From the NCBI GenBank assembly GCA_021647465.1, contig JAKIUQ010000009.1, forward strand, positions 52,407 to 116,406: a DNA stretch of 64,000 nucleotides, read 5' to 3'. This document shows positions 17,990 through 27,202 of the stretch, piece after piece. Numbering within the stretch: position 1 is the stretch's first letter; each line of letters opens with the position of its first letter. The notes beneath the pieces are model-generated. The model searched no databases. It saw only the letters and a list, made by a program, of their open reading frames with translations, and was not told the origin of the DNA. The position numbers and the translations under genes are program-made. This DNA comes from Emcibacter sp. (lineage in GTDB: Bacteria > Pseudomonadota > Alphaproteobacteria > Sphingomonadales > Emcibacteraceae).

Positions 17990-18908
17990 TGATTGTCCCT
18001 TGGTCTATGGTCAGCATATGGGACGGCTTTTGCACGATCAAGCCTTTTTCCATAGCTTCTGCGCGCAAGCGTTCCGCCGCATCAACCATGAAAAGTCCAT
18101 TGCAGGACACATAACGTCCGGGCAGAAAAATCGCGGGCATATCGCGCAGCATTCGGGCCAGAATTCCGTGGCGGGCCTTGCTCCAGACAGATTGGGTTTT
18201 AAGGTTGGTGTCAAAGAAACTGGCGATGAATATATCAGGGGGGTCGATAAGCAGATCTTCCATGGGCAATGTCTGCCAGCCGGTAATTTTTCGCGCCGCA
18301 GCATAGGATTGAAAACCGGCAAGCTGAATGACGTCATCCATGATTGTATCGCTGCCCGCCGTATAGCCGGACGGGGTAACATAGGCCGCCCGAAGATCCA
18401 GTTTCGGGAGGGCGCGCAAGGCCGCAAGCCTTTTTTTGTATGTATTTATTAAGGCTTCTGCATGTTTTTCCTGCGCAAAATTCTGCCCGGCGCGGCGGAT
18501 ATTTCTGATCACAACATCTGGATCACTGCCAAAGTATGTTTCAAATAATCTGATACCTCTGCGCTGCATTAATTCCGGCATTTTGGCATGGGCCTGCCAG
18601 CTTTGCACGACAACATCGGGCTTCAGATAGAGCAGTTCATCCACGGTGCTGTAAAATTTAGGCAGACCTGCGGCACGGCCCCTAAAAAATGAATGGGCGC
18701 TATCGGCTGCCATGGATAAGGCCATGATCTGGCCCTGCTCCGCCACGGCCAGAACATATTGATCCGCACAATAATCCAGAGAAATAATTTTTGGTTTCTT
18801 CGCTTCGGGGATATCTGAAGCGTGAGCTGGAGATGGCAGAGCCATCCCCAAACCCATTAGGGCAAACAAGAGCCACCGCAATGGCTCAAATCTGGCCCGG
18901 CATATCAT
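17982..18908 (-). CDS. btuF: Periplasmic cobalamin-binding protein (BtuF-like)
   Basis: 308 aa with a signal peptide (LRWLLFALMGLGMALPSPAHA, cut near residue 30). It has the helical-backbone type III binding fold: a start strand KIISLDYCADQYVLA, then LKPDVVVQSW.., and the C-terminal lobe with LPGRYVSCNG. It delivers corrinoid from the outer-membrane receptor to BtuCD. The ATG shares one base with the btuB stop (TAATG) and its end overlaps btuC by eight bases. It is somewhat longer than E. coli BtuF (about 266 aa). Ligand is inferred from the riboswitch and btuB. Confidence 0.87.
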   Translation of the reverse strand: MICRARFEPLRWLLFALMGLGMALPSPAHASDIPEAKKPKIISLDYCADQYVLAVAEQGQIMALSMAADSAHSFFRGRAAGLPKFYSTVDELLYLKPDVVVQSWQAHAKMPELMQRRGIRLFETYFGSDPDVVIRNIRRAGQNFAQEKHAEALINTYKKRLAALRALPKLDLRAAYVTPSGYTAGSDTIMDDVIQLAGFQSYAAARKITGWQTLPMEDLLIDPPDIFIASFFDTNLKTQSVWSKARHGILARMLRDMPAIFLPGRYVSCNGLFMVDAAERLRAEAMEKGLIVQKPSHMLTIDQGTINE

Positions 18909-20773
18909 TAAAAGCGGGTCCGAAGGCCAGCATAAACCGACCGATCGGGTGTGCCAAACCCGGCGACCTGCTGATATTCCTTATTCAGCAGGTTATCCAG
19001 ACGGCCATAGACCTGTATCCGGTCATTGATATCATAGGAAACCCGGAAATCCACCCGAACCCATCCGTCAATTTCAACATTGCCAAAATCAAGCTCTTTG
19101 CCATTATAGGTGGCCGACAAACTTGCCGTATAGTTTGCTTTTGGTGTCCAGAATACCGCGCCATAAACTTCGTGTTTGGGCTCACGAAGGCGGCGTTCCC
19201 CCGTATCGCGATCAATGGCATCGGTTAGGGTATAGTTACCCTTGAGGCTGATATTTTCTGCGATATCGGCATCCAGCGTAATTTCAAGACCTTTGGATTG
19301 TGATCTTCCCAAATTCTGATAGCCGCCCGCAAAGGTGAAAATAATGGCATTCTCGGAATTCTGGCGGAAAATCGCGGCACTTAATGTGAGTTTGCCGTCA
19401 AACAAGGCCTGTTCGATACCAATTTCAATGGACTCCGCTTCTTCCGGCTGCAGGCCTGCTGTGGGCTCTGTTAAGCCACAGAAACCGCAGATATAGGTCA
19501 GCTGAAAGATACTGGGGGCTTTGAAACCCTCTGACCAATTGGCAAGGATGCGGGTGCCTGTTTCTTCTATTGTATAGGAACCGGTGACCCGTCCCGTTAA
19601 TTCTGATCCAAAGGTTTCATGGTCATCGAACCTCATGCCGCCGGTCAGGACCAACCCTTTGACTTGGGTAAAGGCAATTTCGCCCAGAAGGCTGTTGATA
19701 GAGAAACTATCGGGATCAATGGTGACCGCCTTGGTTTCTTCGCGCTGCGCGCCCGCTGTAATCGTCCAGCCAGATACAGGGGTATAGACGCCAAGATAGT
19801 CAATATTGACCCGCGTGCCTTCCGCTGTAAAGCTTTCCACGCCATTGGCTTCATTGCGGCGGTCAATGGTGGAATATTCAACGGAAACCGTATTGGACAA
19901 ACGATCGTCCAGAAGATCCAAACTCGCGCGGCCGGCAATCATAAATTCATCAAAATAGGCCACCATATCACCATCAACGGGGCCAAAATTATCGAATTCA
20001 CTGCGATTATCCGAATAGCGTGTGATGATTTCACCGTTAAATATATCTGTTGGCCGGAAGGTGACTTTACTGGATAAGGTGAAGGCCTTATAGGCATCAG
20101 TTTCTATATTGCCATCATTCTCGTCTGCGGCAGATATGCCATCGGTGCTGATGCCGCTGATGGCGACATTAAACCCGAGTTTTTGCGTTCCGCCAAACAT
20201 ATTGGCCCCGCCGCGAAAGCTGTTATAGGAGCCAAATTCACCAAAAATATTGCCGCCAAATCCCTCAGCACCTGTTTTGGTTATAACATTGATCACCCCG
20301 CCAATGGCATCCGAACCATAAAGGACGGACTGGGGGCCGCGCAAGACTTCTATGCGGGCGATATTATAAGGATCAAGCCCGGCGAAATCATAGCCATTCC
20401 CCGGCGATGACGGATCATTCAATTGTACACCGTCGACGAGAATAACGGTATTCCCACTGCCCGCGCCGCGAATGGATACGGACGCCACGCCGCCAAAAGA
20501 ACCGCTCTGCGCAATGGATACGCCCGGCACATCGGCCAAGGCGTCAAGGACATAGCTATATTGACCGCGTTCAATATCCACATCGGAAATGACGGACAGG
20601 CTTGTGCCAATTTCTGATAAGGGTTGCTGGCGGCGATTGGCCGTTACGATAACTTCTTCCATCGTATCCTGGCTGATGTTAATGTCATCAGCGTGGGATA
20701 GAGACGTAAGGGCGGTTGTTGAAAGGAAACTGGCGGTTAGTGATAAAAGGATTATCTTCATGATATTACCCAT
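18908..20773 (-). CDS. btuB: TonB-dependent vitamin B12 receptor (BtuB-like)
   Basis: 621 aa outer-membrane receptor. Signal peptide MKIILLSLTASFLSTTALT... with a Lys-containing start at 20761 possible (the ATG at 20773 adds four residues). TonB box-like segment EEVIVTANR near 42, plug domain with IRGAGSGNTVILVDGVQLND and IARIEVLRGPQSVLYGSDAIGGVINVITK, and a 22-strand barrel ending in the required Phe (GLRTRF). The size, the short plug and the position behind a cobalamin riboswitch match BtuB. It starts the btuBFCD operon. Confidence 0.93.
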   Translation of the reverse strand: MGNIMKIILLSLTASFLSTTALTSLSHADDINISQDTMEEVIVTANRRQQPLSEIGTSLSVISDVDIERGQYSYVLDALADVPGVSIAQSGSFGGVASVSIRGAGSGNTVILVDGVQLNDPSSPGNGYDFAGLDPYNIARIEVLRGPQSVLYGSDAIGGVINVITKTGAEGFGGNIFGEFGSYNSFRGGANMFGGTQKLGFNVAISGISTDGISAADENDGNIETDAYKAFTLSSKVTFRPTDIFNGEIITRYSDNRSEFDNFGPVDGDMVAYFDEFMIAGRASLDLLDDRLSNTVSVEYSTIDRRNEANGVESFTAEGTRVNIDYLGVYTPVSGWTITAGAQREETKAVTIDPDSFSINSLLGEIAFTQVKGLVLTGGMRFDDHETFGSELTGRVTGSYTIEETGTRILANWSEGFKAPSIFQLTYICGFCGLTEPTAGLQPEEAESIEIGIEQALFDGKLTLSAAIFRQNSENAIIFTFAGGYQNLGRSQSKGLEITLDADIAENISLKGNYTLTDAIDRDTGERRLREPKHEVYGAVFWTPKANYTASLSATYNGKELDFGNVEIDGWVRVDFRVSYDINDRIQVYGRLDNLLNKEYQQVAGFGTPDRSVYAGLRTRF

Positions 20774-20907
20774 ATTTTGCCCGGTTAAAGGCGTTAAAAA
20801 CGAACGGGGGGTATCTGATTGATAATCCGACGACCTCCACGCATGACAAGGCTATCGCCAGCACGGAAGATCCGCTCTGTCCGGTTGTACCGACCGTCAG
20901 AAAGGCG

Positions 20908-21085
20908 AAACGATGGCAGGTCTCCTGGCTTGTGAATTGACGCCTTAACTCGGCCTTCCCGGTTTCCCAGTGACTTTTGAGCTTGCTCTTCACTTACAGT
21001 TACGGACATAGCTGCGGTCTTAATCTAATAGATTGCACCGCATTCCCTTTTCACCCTAAGCGCAAACTTAAGGCACCATCTGTGG
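20908..21085 (-). ncRNA. Cobalamin riboswitch (B12 element)
   Basis: Read on the minus strand, the segment carries the ordered B12-element signature: GGTGCC (21072-21077) at the 5' end, AAAAGGGAA and GGTGCAAT, then GACCGCAGCT and GTAACTGTAAG, then AGTCACTGG, CCGGGAAGG, and the hallmark B12 box AGCCAGGAGACCTGCC (20914-20929). All are in the right order and spacing for an adenosyl- or methylcobalamin aptamer. It ends about 135 bases before the btuB start, leaving room for an expression platform. By known B12 biology it should turn the btuBFCD genes off when cobalamin is plentiful. Confidence 0.95.
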
Positions 21086-21217
21086 CTATTCCTAAAGTAA
21101 AAATTTTTATAAATCAATAGATGCAGGAATTTAAATTTACCAGACTGCGTCCCGTTCAAGGAAATTCTTCTGCCCATAACACGCATTTGAAAGAGAGGCC
21201 AAAACAGGAGGAGCGTA

Positions 21218-21261
21218 GCGCCGACTTAGTGACCAAGCGGGAGCGCAGCCATAAGCGGCGC
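21218..21261. repeat. GC-rich inverted repeat in an intergenic strip
   Basis: GCGCCGACTTA (21218-21228) pairs with TAAGCGGCGC (21252-21261) apart from one bulged A. The surrounding 21205-21275 has three GAGCG words and a GC content well above the flanks. It lies between the riboswitch and the end of the ABC export operon, so it could end the minus-strand operon (no T run is seen) or be a dispersed REP-like unit. Confidence 0.4.
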
Positions 21262-21287
21262 CTGAGCGGAATCCATAAAGAATAAAC

Positions 21288-22478
21288 TTAAGCCCCGCCC
21301 CGGAAGGCCAAAACGACGGGCAGGCGGGCGGCGCGCAAAGCCGGGAAAAAACCGCCGATCAGGCCAATGGCGAGCGCTAATATTAGGCCGCTTTTGAAAA
21401 GATCAGCGCTCATATGGAAAGAGAAGGCGACTTGAGTGAAGTTGCCGCCTAAGGTTGATGTGGTTAAGCCATCCATGAATATATAAGCTGCGAGCGTCCC
21501 GATAACGCCGCCAATGAGGGATAATATCAATGATTCCGCTAACGTTCCGAAAAAGGCTGAAATATTGCTAAAACCGATGGCGCGCAGGGTGGCTATTTCC
21601 CGCTCCCTATCCGCAACCGAGGTATACATCGTATTCAGCGCACCGGCCAAAGCCCCAAGGCTCATGACGATACTTAATATCCAGCCCAGATTAACCATGC
21701 CACTTAGCGCTTCGCCCTGTTCCTTAAAATAATCAATTTCCGTCTGCACATCCAGAATAAGGCGGGGGTCTTGTTTAACGGCCTCTAGCATACCTTCAAT
21801 ATTTCCCGGCTCTTCCAGAAGGACGCGGATCGTTTGAAAGCTGTTGCCGCGCCGGAACTGGCTCTGCAAGGTTCGGGCATCGGCCCATAATTCGCTTTCA
21901 AAGGCAGAGCCGCCTGTGCTGAAAATACCAACGACTGTCCATTCCGATTTGCCGAATTTAACGGTTGTGCCCAAGTCAAAACCGGAAAATTCCCTTAAAA
22001 TCGCCGTTCCGACAATAATCTCATTGCGGCCCGGTTCAAACATGCGGCCTTCGACTATTTCAAAATTGCTGCGCAAGTCAATGCCAACGGCCGCAATCCC
22101 GCGCAAGGGCAGGTTGGCTTTTGTGTTTGTCGTGCGCTTTATGCCATCTACTATCACATATAATTCTGCGGAATAAATTGGGTTGCCGTCCGCATTCTTT
22201 ACGATGCCCGGCGCTGTTGTAATGATATTTATCACGTCTTTGGACAGGACACTATTGAGTTCTGATTTAGAGCCGCTTCGTGTGATGATTGCTGTTTTAT
22301 CACTGCCGGCACCCTCCAGAGTTTTCTTGAAACCATTGGACATAGACAGAAAAGACAGTAAAACGGCGACGACAACGGAAATCGCAAGTGTTGCCGCAAA
22401 AGACATCCATAACCGTCTGGGCAGGCTGCGGATATTCATCATAATTACCGTGAATATCTGAGAAAAGATGCTGGTCAT
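21288..22478 (-). CDS. MacB/FtsX-type ABC transporter permease (second)
   Basis: 396 aa. One transmembrane helix at about 22-45, a large extracytoplasmic domain of the MacB-core type (GRMFEPGRNEIIVGTAIL, VGIFSTGGSAFESELWAD), and three helices in the last 130 residues, where the FtsX domain DREREIATLRAIG sits. This is the layout of MacB/LolC-type permeases that act as mechanotransmitters. It is the last gene of a four-gene operon with an HlyD-type adaptor, an ATPase and a sister permease 12 bases upstream. Substrate unknown; candidates are a peptide, lipid or toxic compound for export. Confidence 0.88.
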   Translation of the reverse strand: MTSIFSQIFTVIMMNIRSLPRRLWMSFAATLAISVVVAVLLSFLSMSNGFKKTLEGAGSDKTAIITRSGSKSELNSVLSKDVINIITTAPGIVKNADGNPIYSAELYVIVDGIKRTTNTKANLPLRGIAAVGIDLRSNFEIVEGRMFEPGRNEIIVGTAILREFSGFDLGTTVKFGKSEWTVVGIFSTGGSAFESELWADARTLQSQFRRGNSFQTIRVLLEEPGNIEGMLEAVKQDPRLILDVQTEIDYFKEQGEALSGMVNLGWILSIVMSLGALAGALNTMYTSVADREREIATLRAIGFSNISAFFGTLAESLILSLIGGVIGTLAAYIFMDGLTTSTLGGNFTQVAFSFHMSADLFKSGLILALAIGLIGGFFPALRAARLPVVLAFRGGA

Positions 22479-22490
22479 TTTAAATCCCTT

Positions 22491-23651
22491 TTACCGGCGG
22501 CTTAATGCGGTGATAATATTTAATCGAAGCGCATTTACGGCGGGAATTATTCCCGTGATCAAGCCGAGAAATACCATAATTATAACAGCTTTAAGAATAA
22601 TATCATTTGACAAAATTAAATCTGGCAGGGGAAATTGCGGCGCATTATTCAAAAATCCAAGGAAATATGTTGCGGTGAATAAACCGGCAATTCCGCCAAG
22701 AAAAATCAGCATGAATGATTCCATTAAAACCATTTTGAATATTCTCAAGGAAGAAAATCCAAGTGTTTTCATAACCCCGATTTCATTTGTTCGTTCCCGA
22801 ATGGCCAGTGCCATTGAAAAGCCTACAATAACCAAAATAATAAAAAAAGACGCGAAAACCACAGAAGACAAGATCAAACCAATATTGCCAAGCTGAGCGA
22901 TAAAGCTCTGGTTAAAGGCCTTTTCCGGAACTGTTTCGGTTTCATAGGGCGTGTTGGCAAACATATCATCGATCGCCTTTATCACCTGCTCATTAAGCTT
23001 GGGGTCGACCGTTTTAATGCCCATCCAGCCGATGAAATCACCGCCAAAAGACTGGGTTTCGTTGAAATATTTATAATGAATATAAACACTATTGGTATCG
23101 GCCTGCGGGTATTTGGCCGTGAAAATCCCCTCTATATCGAAGGCCCAGGATGATGAGCCATCCCGCTTGGAAAAAATATTTGAATGTAATGGGATCCGGT
23201 CACCAACCTTCCAACCATAAATATCTGCAACCGCCTTGCCTACAAGGATACCCTGTTGATTTTTTTGCCAACCATCATATCGTTCTTCATCGATCGCGAT
23301 ATCATCACCGTAAACGGCAAGAAGCGTCGCCGGATCAACGGCAAAGGTCATCACCTGTTGGCGGGGCTCTTTATAATAGCCGCCGAACCAGTTAAACTGG
23401 GCAACGGCCTCTATGCCTTCAACCGTTTGCACCTTACGCACATAAGAAATGGGCAACGGCTGGGTAAAGTTGATTTTATTGACAGAAACCAGACGATTAT
23501 CGGCGGACAGTTCAACGCCCGCATTTAACGCCTTGTCAAATGCCGTCAGTGCGCCAAACATAAGAAAAGCAATGAATATGGCAAAAAACGTGAGAAAAAA
23601 TCTGAGTTTCTTTCGTATCAGATTTTTATAGACAAGATAAAAATCGCTCAT
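22491..23651 (-). CDS. MacB/FtsX-type ABC transporter permease (first)
   Basis: 386 aa with the same layout as its downstream sister: helix near residues 17-37, periplasmic domain, and an FtsX domain with three C-terminal helices (RERTNEIGVMKTLGFSSL near 290). It overlaps the ATPase gene by four bases. The two permeases differ strongly in sequence, so the transporter is probably a heterodimeric permease with one kind of ATPase. The lower GC and the Asn/Lys-rich character compared with the leu region are mild. Confidence 0.88.
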   Translation of the reverse strand: MSDFYLVYKNLIRKKLRFFLTFFAIFIAFLMFGALTAFDKALNAGVELSADNRLVSVNKINFTQPLPISYVRKVQTVEGIEAVAQFNWFGGYYKEPRQQVMTFAVDPATLLAVYGDDIAIDEERYDGWQKNQQGILVGKAVADIYGWKVGDRIPLHSNIFSKRDGSSSWAFDIEGIFTAKYPQADTNSVYIHYKYFNETQSFGGDFIGWMGIKTVDPKLNEQVIKAIDDMFANTPYETETVPEKAFNQSFIAQLGNIGLILSSVVFASFFIILVIVGFSMALAIRERTNEIGVMKTLGFSSLRIFKMVLMESFMLIFLGGIAGLFTATYFLGFLNNAPQFPLPDLILSNDIILKAVIIMVFLGLITGIIPAVNALRLNIITALSRR

Positions 23652-24343
23652 GTCGTCAGTTCCTTCTCAACGAATTCTCCCTTGTCCAGATGAAGCGTCC
23701 GTTTTGCATAGGTTGCCGCAGAAGGATCATGGGTCACCATAAGGATGGTTTTACCAAAGTCACGATTAAGAAGCTGTAGCATAGACAGAATCTCATCGGC
23801 GGTTTTGCGGTCCAGATCTCCCGTAGGCTCATCACATAATATGAGTTTGGGATCAGAAACAATGGCGCGGGCTATGGCGACACGTTGCTGTTGCCCACCG
23901 GACATTTCACTGGTCATATGTTTTGCGCGATCAGAAAGGCCAACCAATTCCATGGCGGTTGCGACGCTTTGTTTGCGCTGTTTCGAGGATAAATTCGTCA
24001 GTAGCAAAGGCAGCTCCACATTACGTTCCGCATTGAGCATCGGCATGAGGTTGTAAAACTGGAAAATAAAGCCAATATTGCCCGCACGCCATTTTGCCAG
24101 CTGGCTTTCCGACAGATTATCCACACGGGAATCGTTAAACCAGATCTCCCCACTTGTCGGTTTATCAACGCCGCCAAGCAAATTCAGAAGGGTGGTTTTC
24201 CCCGAACCTGATGGCCCCATGATGGCCAGAAATTCCCCCTCTTTAATTGACATATTAAGATTATCAAAAATGGTTATTTTTTCTTTGCCCTTAACGAATT
24301 CTTTTGAAACGCCCCGAAGGTCATATAATATTTTATCCGTCAT
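23648..24343 (-). CDS. ABC transporter ATPase, LolD/MacB type
   Basis: 231 aa. Walker A GPSGSGKTT near 44-52, Q-loop FIFQFYNLMPMLNAERNVELPLL typical of the LolD/MacB/FtsE class, signature MSGGQQQRVAIARAI, Walker B LILCDEPTGDLD, and switch His in VTHDPS. It drives the two FtsX-type permeases encoded just downstream, with a four-base overlap. The adaptor gene is 41 bases upstream, completing a MacAB-like system. Confidence 0.92.
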   Translation of the reverse strand: MTDKILYDLRGVSKEFVKGKEKITIFDNLNMSIKEGEFLAIMGPSGSGKTTLLNLLGGVDKPTSGEIWFNDSRVDNLSESQLAKWRAGNIGFIFQFYNLMPMLNAERNVELPLLLTNLSSKQRKQSVATAMELVGLSDRAKHMTSEMSGGQQQRVAIARAIVSDPKLILCDEPTGDLDRKTADEILSMLQLLNRDFGKTILMVTHDPSAATYAKRTLHLDKGEFVEKELTT

Positions 24344-24384
24344 CCCTCTGTATCCTTAAATAATATTCTTTTCACCCAATATAC

Positions 24385-25428
24385 TCACCCTTTTAAAAAG
24401 GCTACTTTAACGCCCATATCCGGTAAGATGCGGGCATCTTTGACTTTTATGCCAATACGAACGCGCACGGTTGCTTTGGCCCGATCTGCTGTGGGAATGA
24501 CCGCAATAACAATGGCCGGAATGGTCCAGTCTGAATAGGCATCCAGATGGGCCTCGACTTTTTGCCCCTCGAAAACCCTGCCGATGAAGGCCTCATTAAC
24601 ATCCACTTCAATTTCCAGCGAATCCATATCAACGATAGTACATATGCCGGTTCGGGTAAAGCCGCCGCCGGCTGATGACGGGGCCACGATCTCACCGGGC
24701 TGAGCATTCTTGACTGTTACAACGCCGGAAAAGGGGGCCCTTATGGTATGATTATCAAGACGTTCCTGTTGTCTTTCAACTTCAAACTCTGCAACCCTGA
24801 TTTCAGCCCGCGCCGTATTAAGGTCGGCGGTTAAGCTTTCCTTGTTGGCCTGCGCGCTGCTTACGTCAGCTTCAGAGGAGAAATTTTTCGAGCTGAGTTC
24901 AATAGAGCGCTTTAAAACACGTCTGGCTTCTGCCAGATTTGCTTCTATGCGCGCCACCCTCGATTTGGTGGCGGTTAATTGGGCCAGAGCATAATTCACA
25001 TCCACGGTTGCCACCGCGTTGTCAAGCTGTGCCAATATCTGGCCTTTTTTGACGGACATGCCTTCTTCTACATTCACGGCGGTGATCAGTCCCATGACCT
25101 CGGCCGATACGGTGGCCATCCGCCGCGCCGTGATATAACCGGATGCATTCAATATCTTGTCAGATTTGCGGGCGGCCTTTTCCGGCTTGCTTTTCACAGA
25201 GAGGGCTGGCCCGTTTGTCACCTTCGCCGCAGGTTGAGGTGCTTGTTGTTTCGCCATGGCTTGTTGTTCAATATTATCGCCGCTGTGCCAGACCCAGACC
25301 GTGCCGCCGCCCACAATAAAAGAAAATAACATCATCACCATTAAAAAAAGCATGGGTGTTTTACCTGATGTTTCTTTTTCTGAACGGTCAATTTTTAATT
25401 TATTCAGAAGTTCGCTTTTATCACTCAT
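24385..25428 (-). CDS. HlyD/MacA-type periplasmic adaptor
   Basis: 347 aa membrane-fusion protein. N-terminal membrane anchor at about residues 26-48 (MLFLMVMMLFSFIVGGG), lipoyl half-motifs (ILNASGYITARRMATVSAEVMG and PFSGVVTVKNAQPGEIV), a coiled-coil hairpin at about 135-215 and the beta-barrel domain. It should bridge the ABC permeases to an outer-membrane channel (none is encoded nearby). It is the first gene of the minus-strand operon, and alkaline phosphatase lies 26 bases upstream, so the operon might begin even earlier. Confidence 0.88.
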   Translation of the reverse strand: MSDKSELLNKLKIDRSEKETSGKTPMLFLMVMMLFSFIVGGGTVWVWHSGDNIEQQAMAKQQAPQPAAKVTNGPALSVKSKPEKAARKSDKILNASGYITARRMATVSAEVMGLITAVNVEEGMSVKKGQILAQLDNAVATVDVNYALAQLTATKSRVARIEANLAEARRVLKRSIELSSKNFSSEADVSSAQANKESLTADLNTARAEIRVAEFEVERQQERLDNHTIRAPFSGVVTVKNAQPGEIVAPSSAGGGFTRTGICTIVDMDSLEIEVDVNEAFIGRVFEGQKVEAHLDAYSDWTIPAIVIAVIPTADRAKATVRVRIGIKVKDARILPDMGVKVAFLKG

Positions 25429-25454
25429 AATCTCCCCTTAAAATATTTTATATG

Positions 25455-27002
25455 TCACTTAACGCTTTTTAATTTTTCATCAAGGCGCAAAGCGTGATTC
25501 ATAACATGGAAAATATAATTCTGTTCTACCACGCCGTGAAAAAGATAGCCGCCCGGTCCATCCGCGTAAATGGCGACATCTTCGCCGCCGTGTCGTTCAT
25601 ATCCGGTTGGCACAAGGGCCTGCTGCAAATAATTTTGGGCTTCCGTATCCACATCGGTCAAGTCTGAACGGGGCAGGCCTTCTATGGCACCGCCGCCATT
25701 ATAATAGCCAAGGGTGGTATAGGGGCTGCCGTCTTTTGCTTGTGCCGGGTGGCTCTTGGCGATACCCCGCTTGTCATTTTCAACAACCTTGCCCAGAATG
25801 GGATTGCCGCGCGTAACATCACCGGTCATGACAAAACCGTGGGAATGGTCGGCGGTCACAATGATCAAGGTATCCTGACCATTGGTCATTTCCTTGGCCA
25901 CCTGCACCGCCTTGGCCAAAGCCACGCTGTCATGGAGCGCCCGATAGGCATTGCCGGCATGATGGGCCTGATCAATACGCGCGCCTTCAATATAGAGAAA
26001 ATATCCCTCTGACTTTCCCTCTAATTTTTCTATGGCTTTTTTGGTCATGTCCGCAAGAGACGGCTCCCCGCCCTTATCCAGATGCCGGTCTGTTTCAAAT
26101 TGCATATGGCTGGCATTAAACAGGCCCAGAATTGGGCCGTCCTTCTTTAGATCCAGTTGATCAAAGCCCGTTTCATTCCATATATATTGCCCATTTTGAT
26201 GACGATTCTGCCATTCTTCGATCAGGTTGCGGCCATCTTTTCTTTTTCCTTTTTCACCTTCGCCGTCGGTGACAAAGTTGGGCAGGAAGTTGCGCCGCCC
26301 GCCACCAAAGGCAATTTCAATACCATTGCCAGCGGAGAAATTGACAAATTGCCGGGCAATATCTATGCAGCCGTATTTCTGCTCAGCCGGAGGGATATCG
26401 CTCATTGTTTCCCAATAGCGGCTTGGTGAATGGGCATAGGATGCGGCGGGAGTCGCATGGGTGAGGCGGGCGTTGGTAATAATCCCCGTGTTAACCCCGG
26501 CCTTTTCAGATAATTCAAGAAAGCTTTCCAGATGATTACCGTGGGTTGATTGACAATCCCCCTGGACGGCGTTCTGATTAACGCTGATCACATTGGATTT
26601 TGTTTTGGTGCCTGACAGAAAGGCGGAGGCAGTTCCTGCGGAATCCGGTATCTGACGATTGGTATTATAGGTCTTGGAAAGAGCCGTATAGGGGAATGTC
26701 TCCCATGAAAGAATATTTTCTTCTCCGGCCATGTCTTTAAGCTGCCCGTCCAGAATACGGGCCGCCGTTACCGTGCTGATCCCCATCCCGTCGCCAATGA
26801 AAAGAATGATGTTTCTGGCAGGCGCTGTGTTCGGTTTTCTGGCTAATTTTCGGGACAGGGTTTTTTGGGCATCTAGGAAATATATATCTGTGGCTTGGCG
26901 CTCCCCCCCGGCCCAAATAGAGGCAGGAAAAAGCGCCAGCTGTGATATGGCGAGAATAAATCCGCAGCCGGCTATAGAAAATTTATTCATTGATTTTATC
27001 AT
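25455..27002 (-). CDS. Alkaline phosphatase, PhoA family
   Basis: 515 aa secreted phosphomonoesterase. Signal peptide at about 5-31 (an ATG at 26990 would start directly at it, MNKFSIAG). The metal site Asp71 is in FIGDGMG, the catalytic Ser121 is in the canonical DSAGTASA, and the second metal cluster is seen in GARIDQAHHAGNA and TADHSHGF. The last His ligand is in GGEDVAIYADGP. It should be periplasmic and supply phosphate. No pho box was identified upstream. It is 26 bases from the adaptor gene of the export operon, so cotranscription is possible. Confidence 0.93.
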   Translation of the reverse strand: MIKSMNKFSIAGCGFILAISQLALFPASIWAGGERQATDIYFLDAQKTLSRKLARKPNTAPARNIILFIGDGMGISTVTAARILDGQLKDMAGEENILSWETFPYTALSKTYNTNRQIPDSAGTASAFLSGTKTKSNVISVNQNAVQGDCQSTHGNHLESFLELSEKAGVNTGIITNARLTHATPAASYAHSPSRYWETMSDIPPAEQKYGCIDIARQFVNFSAGNGIEIAFGGGRRNFLPNFVTDGEGEKGKRKDGRNLIEEWQNRHQNGQYIWNETGFDQLDLKKDGPILGLFNASHMQFETDRHLDKGGEPSLADMTKKAIEKLEGKSEGYFLYIEGARIDQAHHAGNAYRALHDSVALAKAVQVAKEMTNGQDTLIIVTADHSHGFVMTGDVTRGNPILGKVVENDKRGIAKSHPAQAKDGSPYTTLGYYNGGGAIEGLPRSDLTDVDTEAQNYLQQALVPTGYERHGGEDVAIYADGPGGYLFHGVVEQNYIFHVMNHALRLDEKLKSVK

Positions 27003-27202
27003 AACAAGATTTTTACTTTCCGCTGAATTCCAGTATGCCGGATATTTATATCATCATCTTTGGCATTTTTTCCATATGGTCACCGATACCCTAAACGGAT
27101 GAGATCATTTAGTCGAAACATTTTTGCGATTTTAGCGAAATTCATGCCAATAGCCTGCGGCATTTATGATGCAGTTACAGGGCCTTAGAATAATGTTCAC
27201 AA

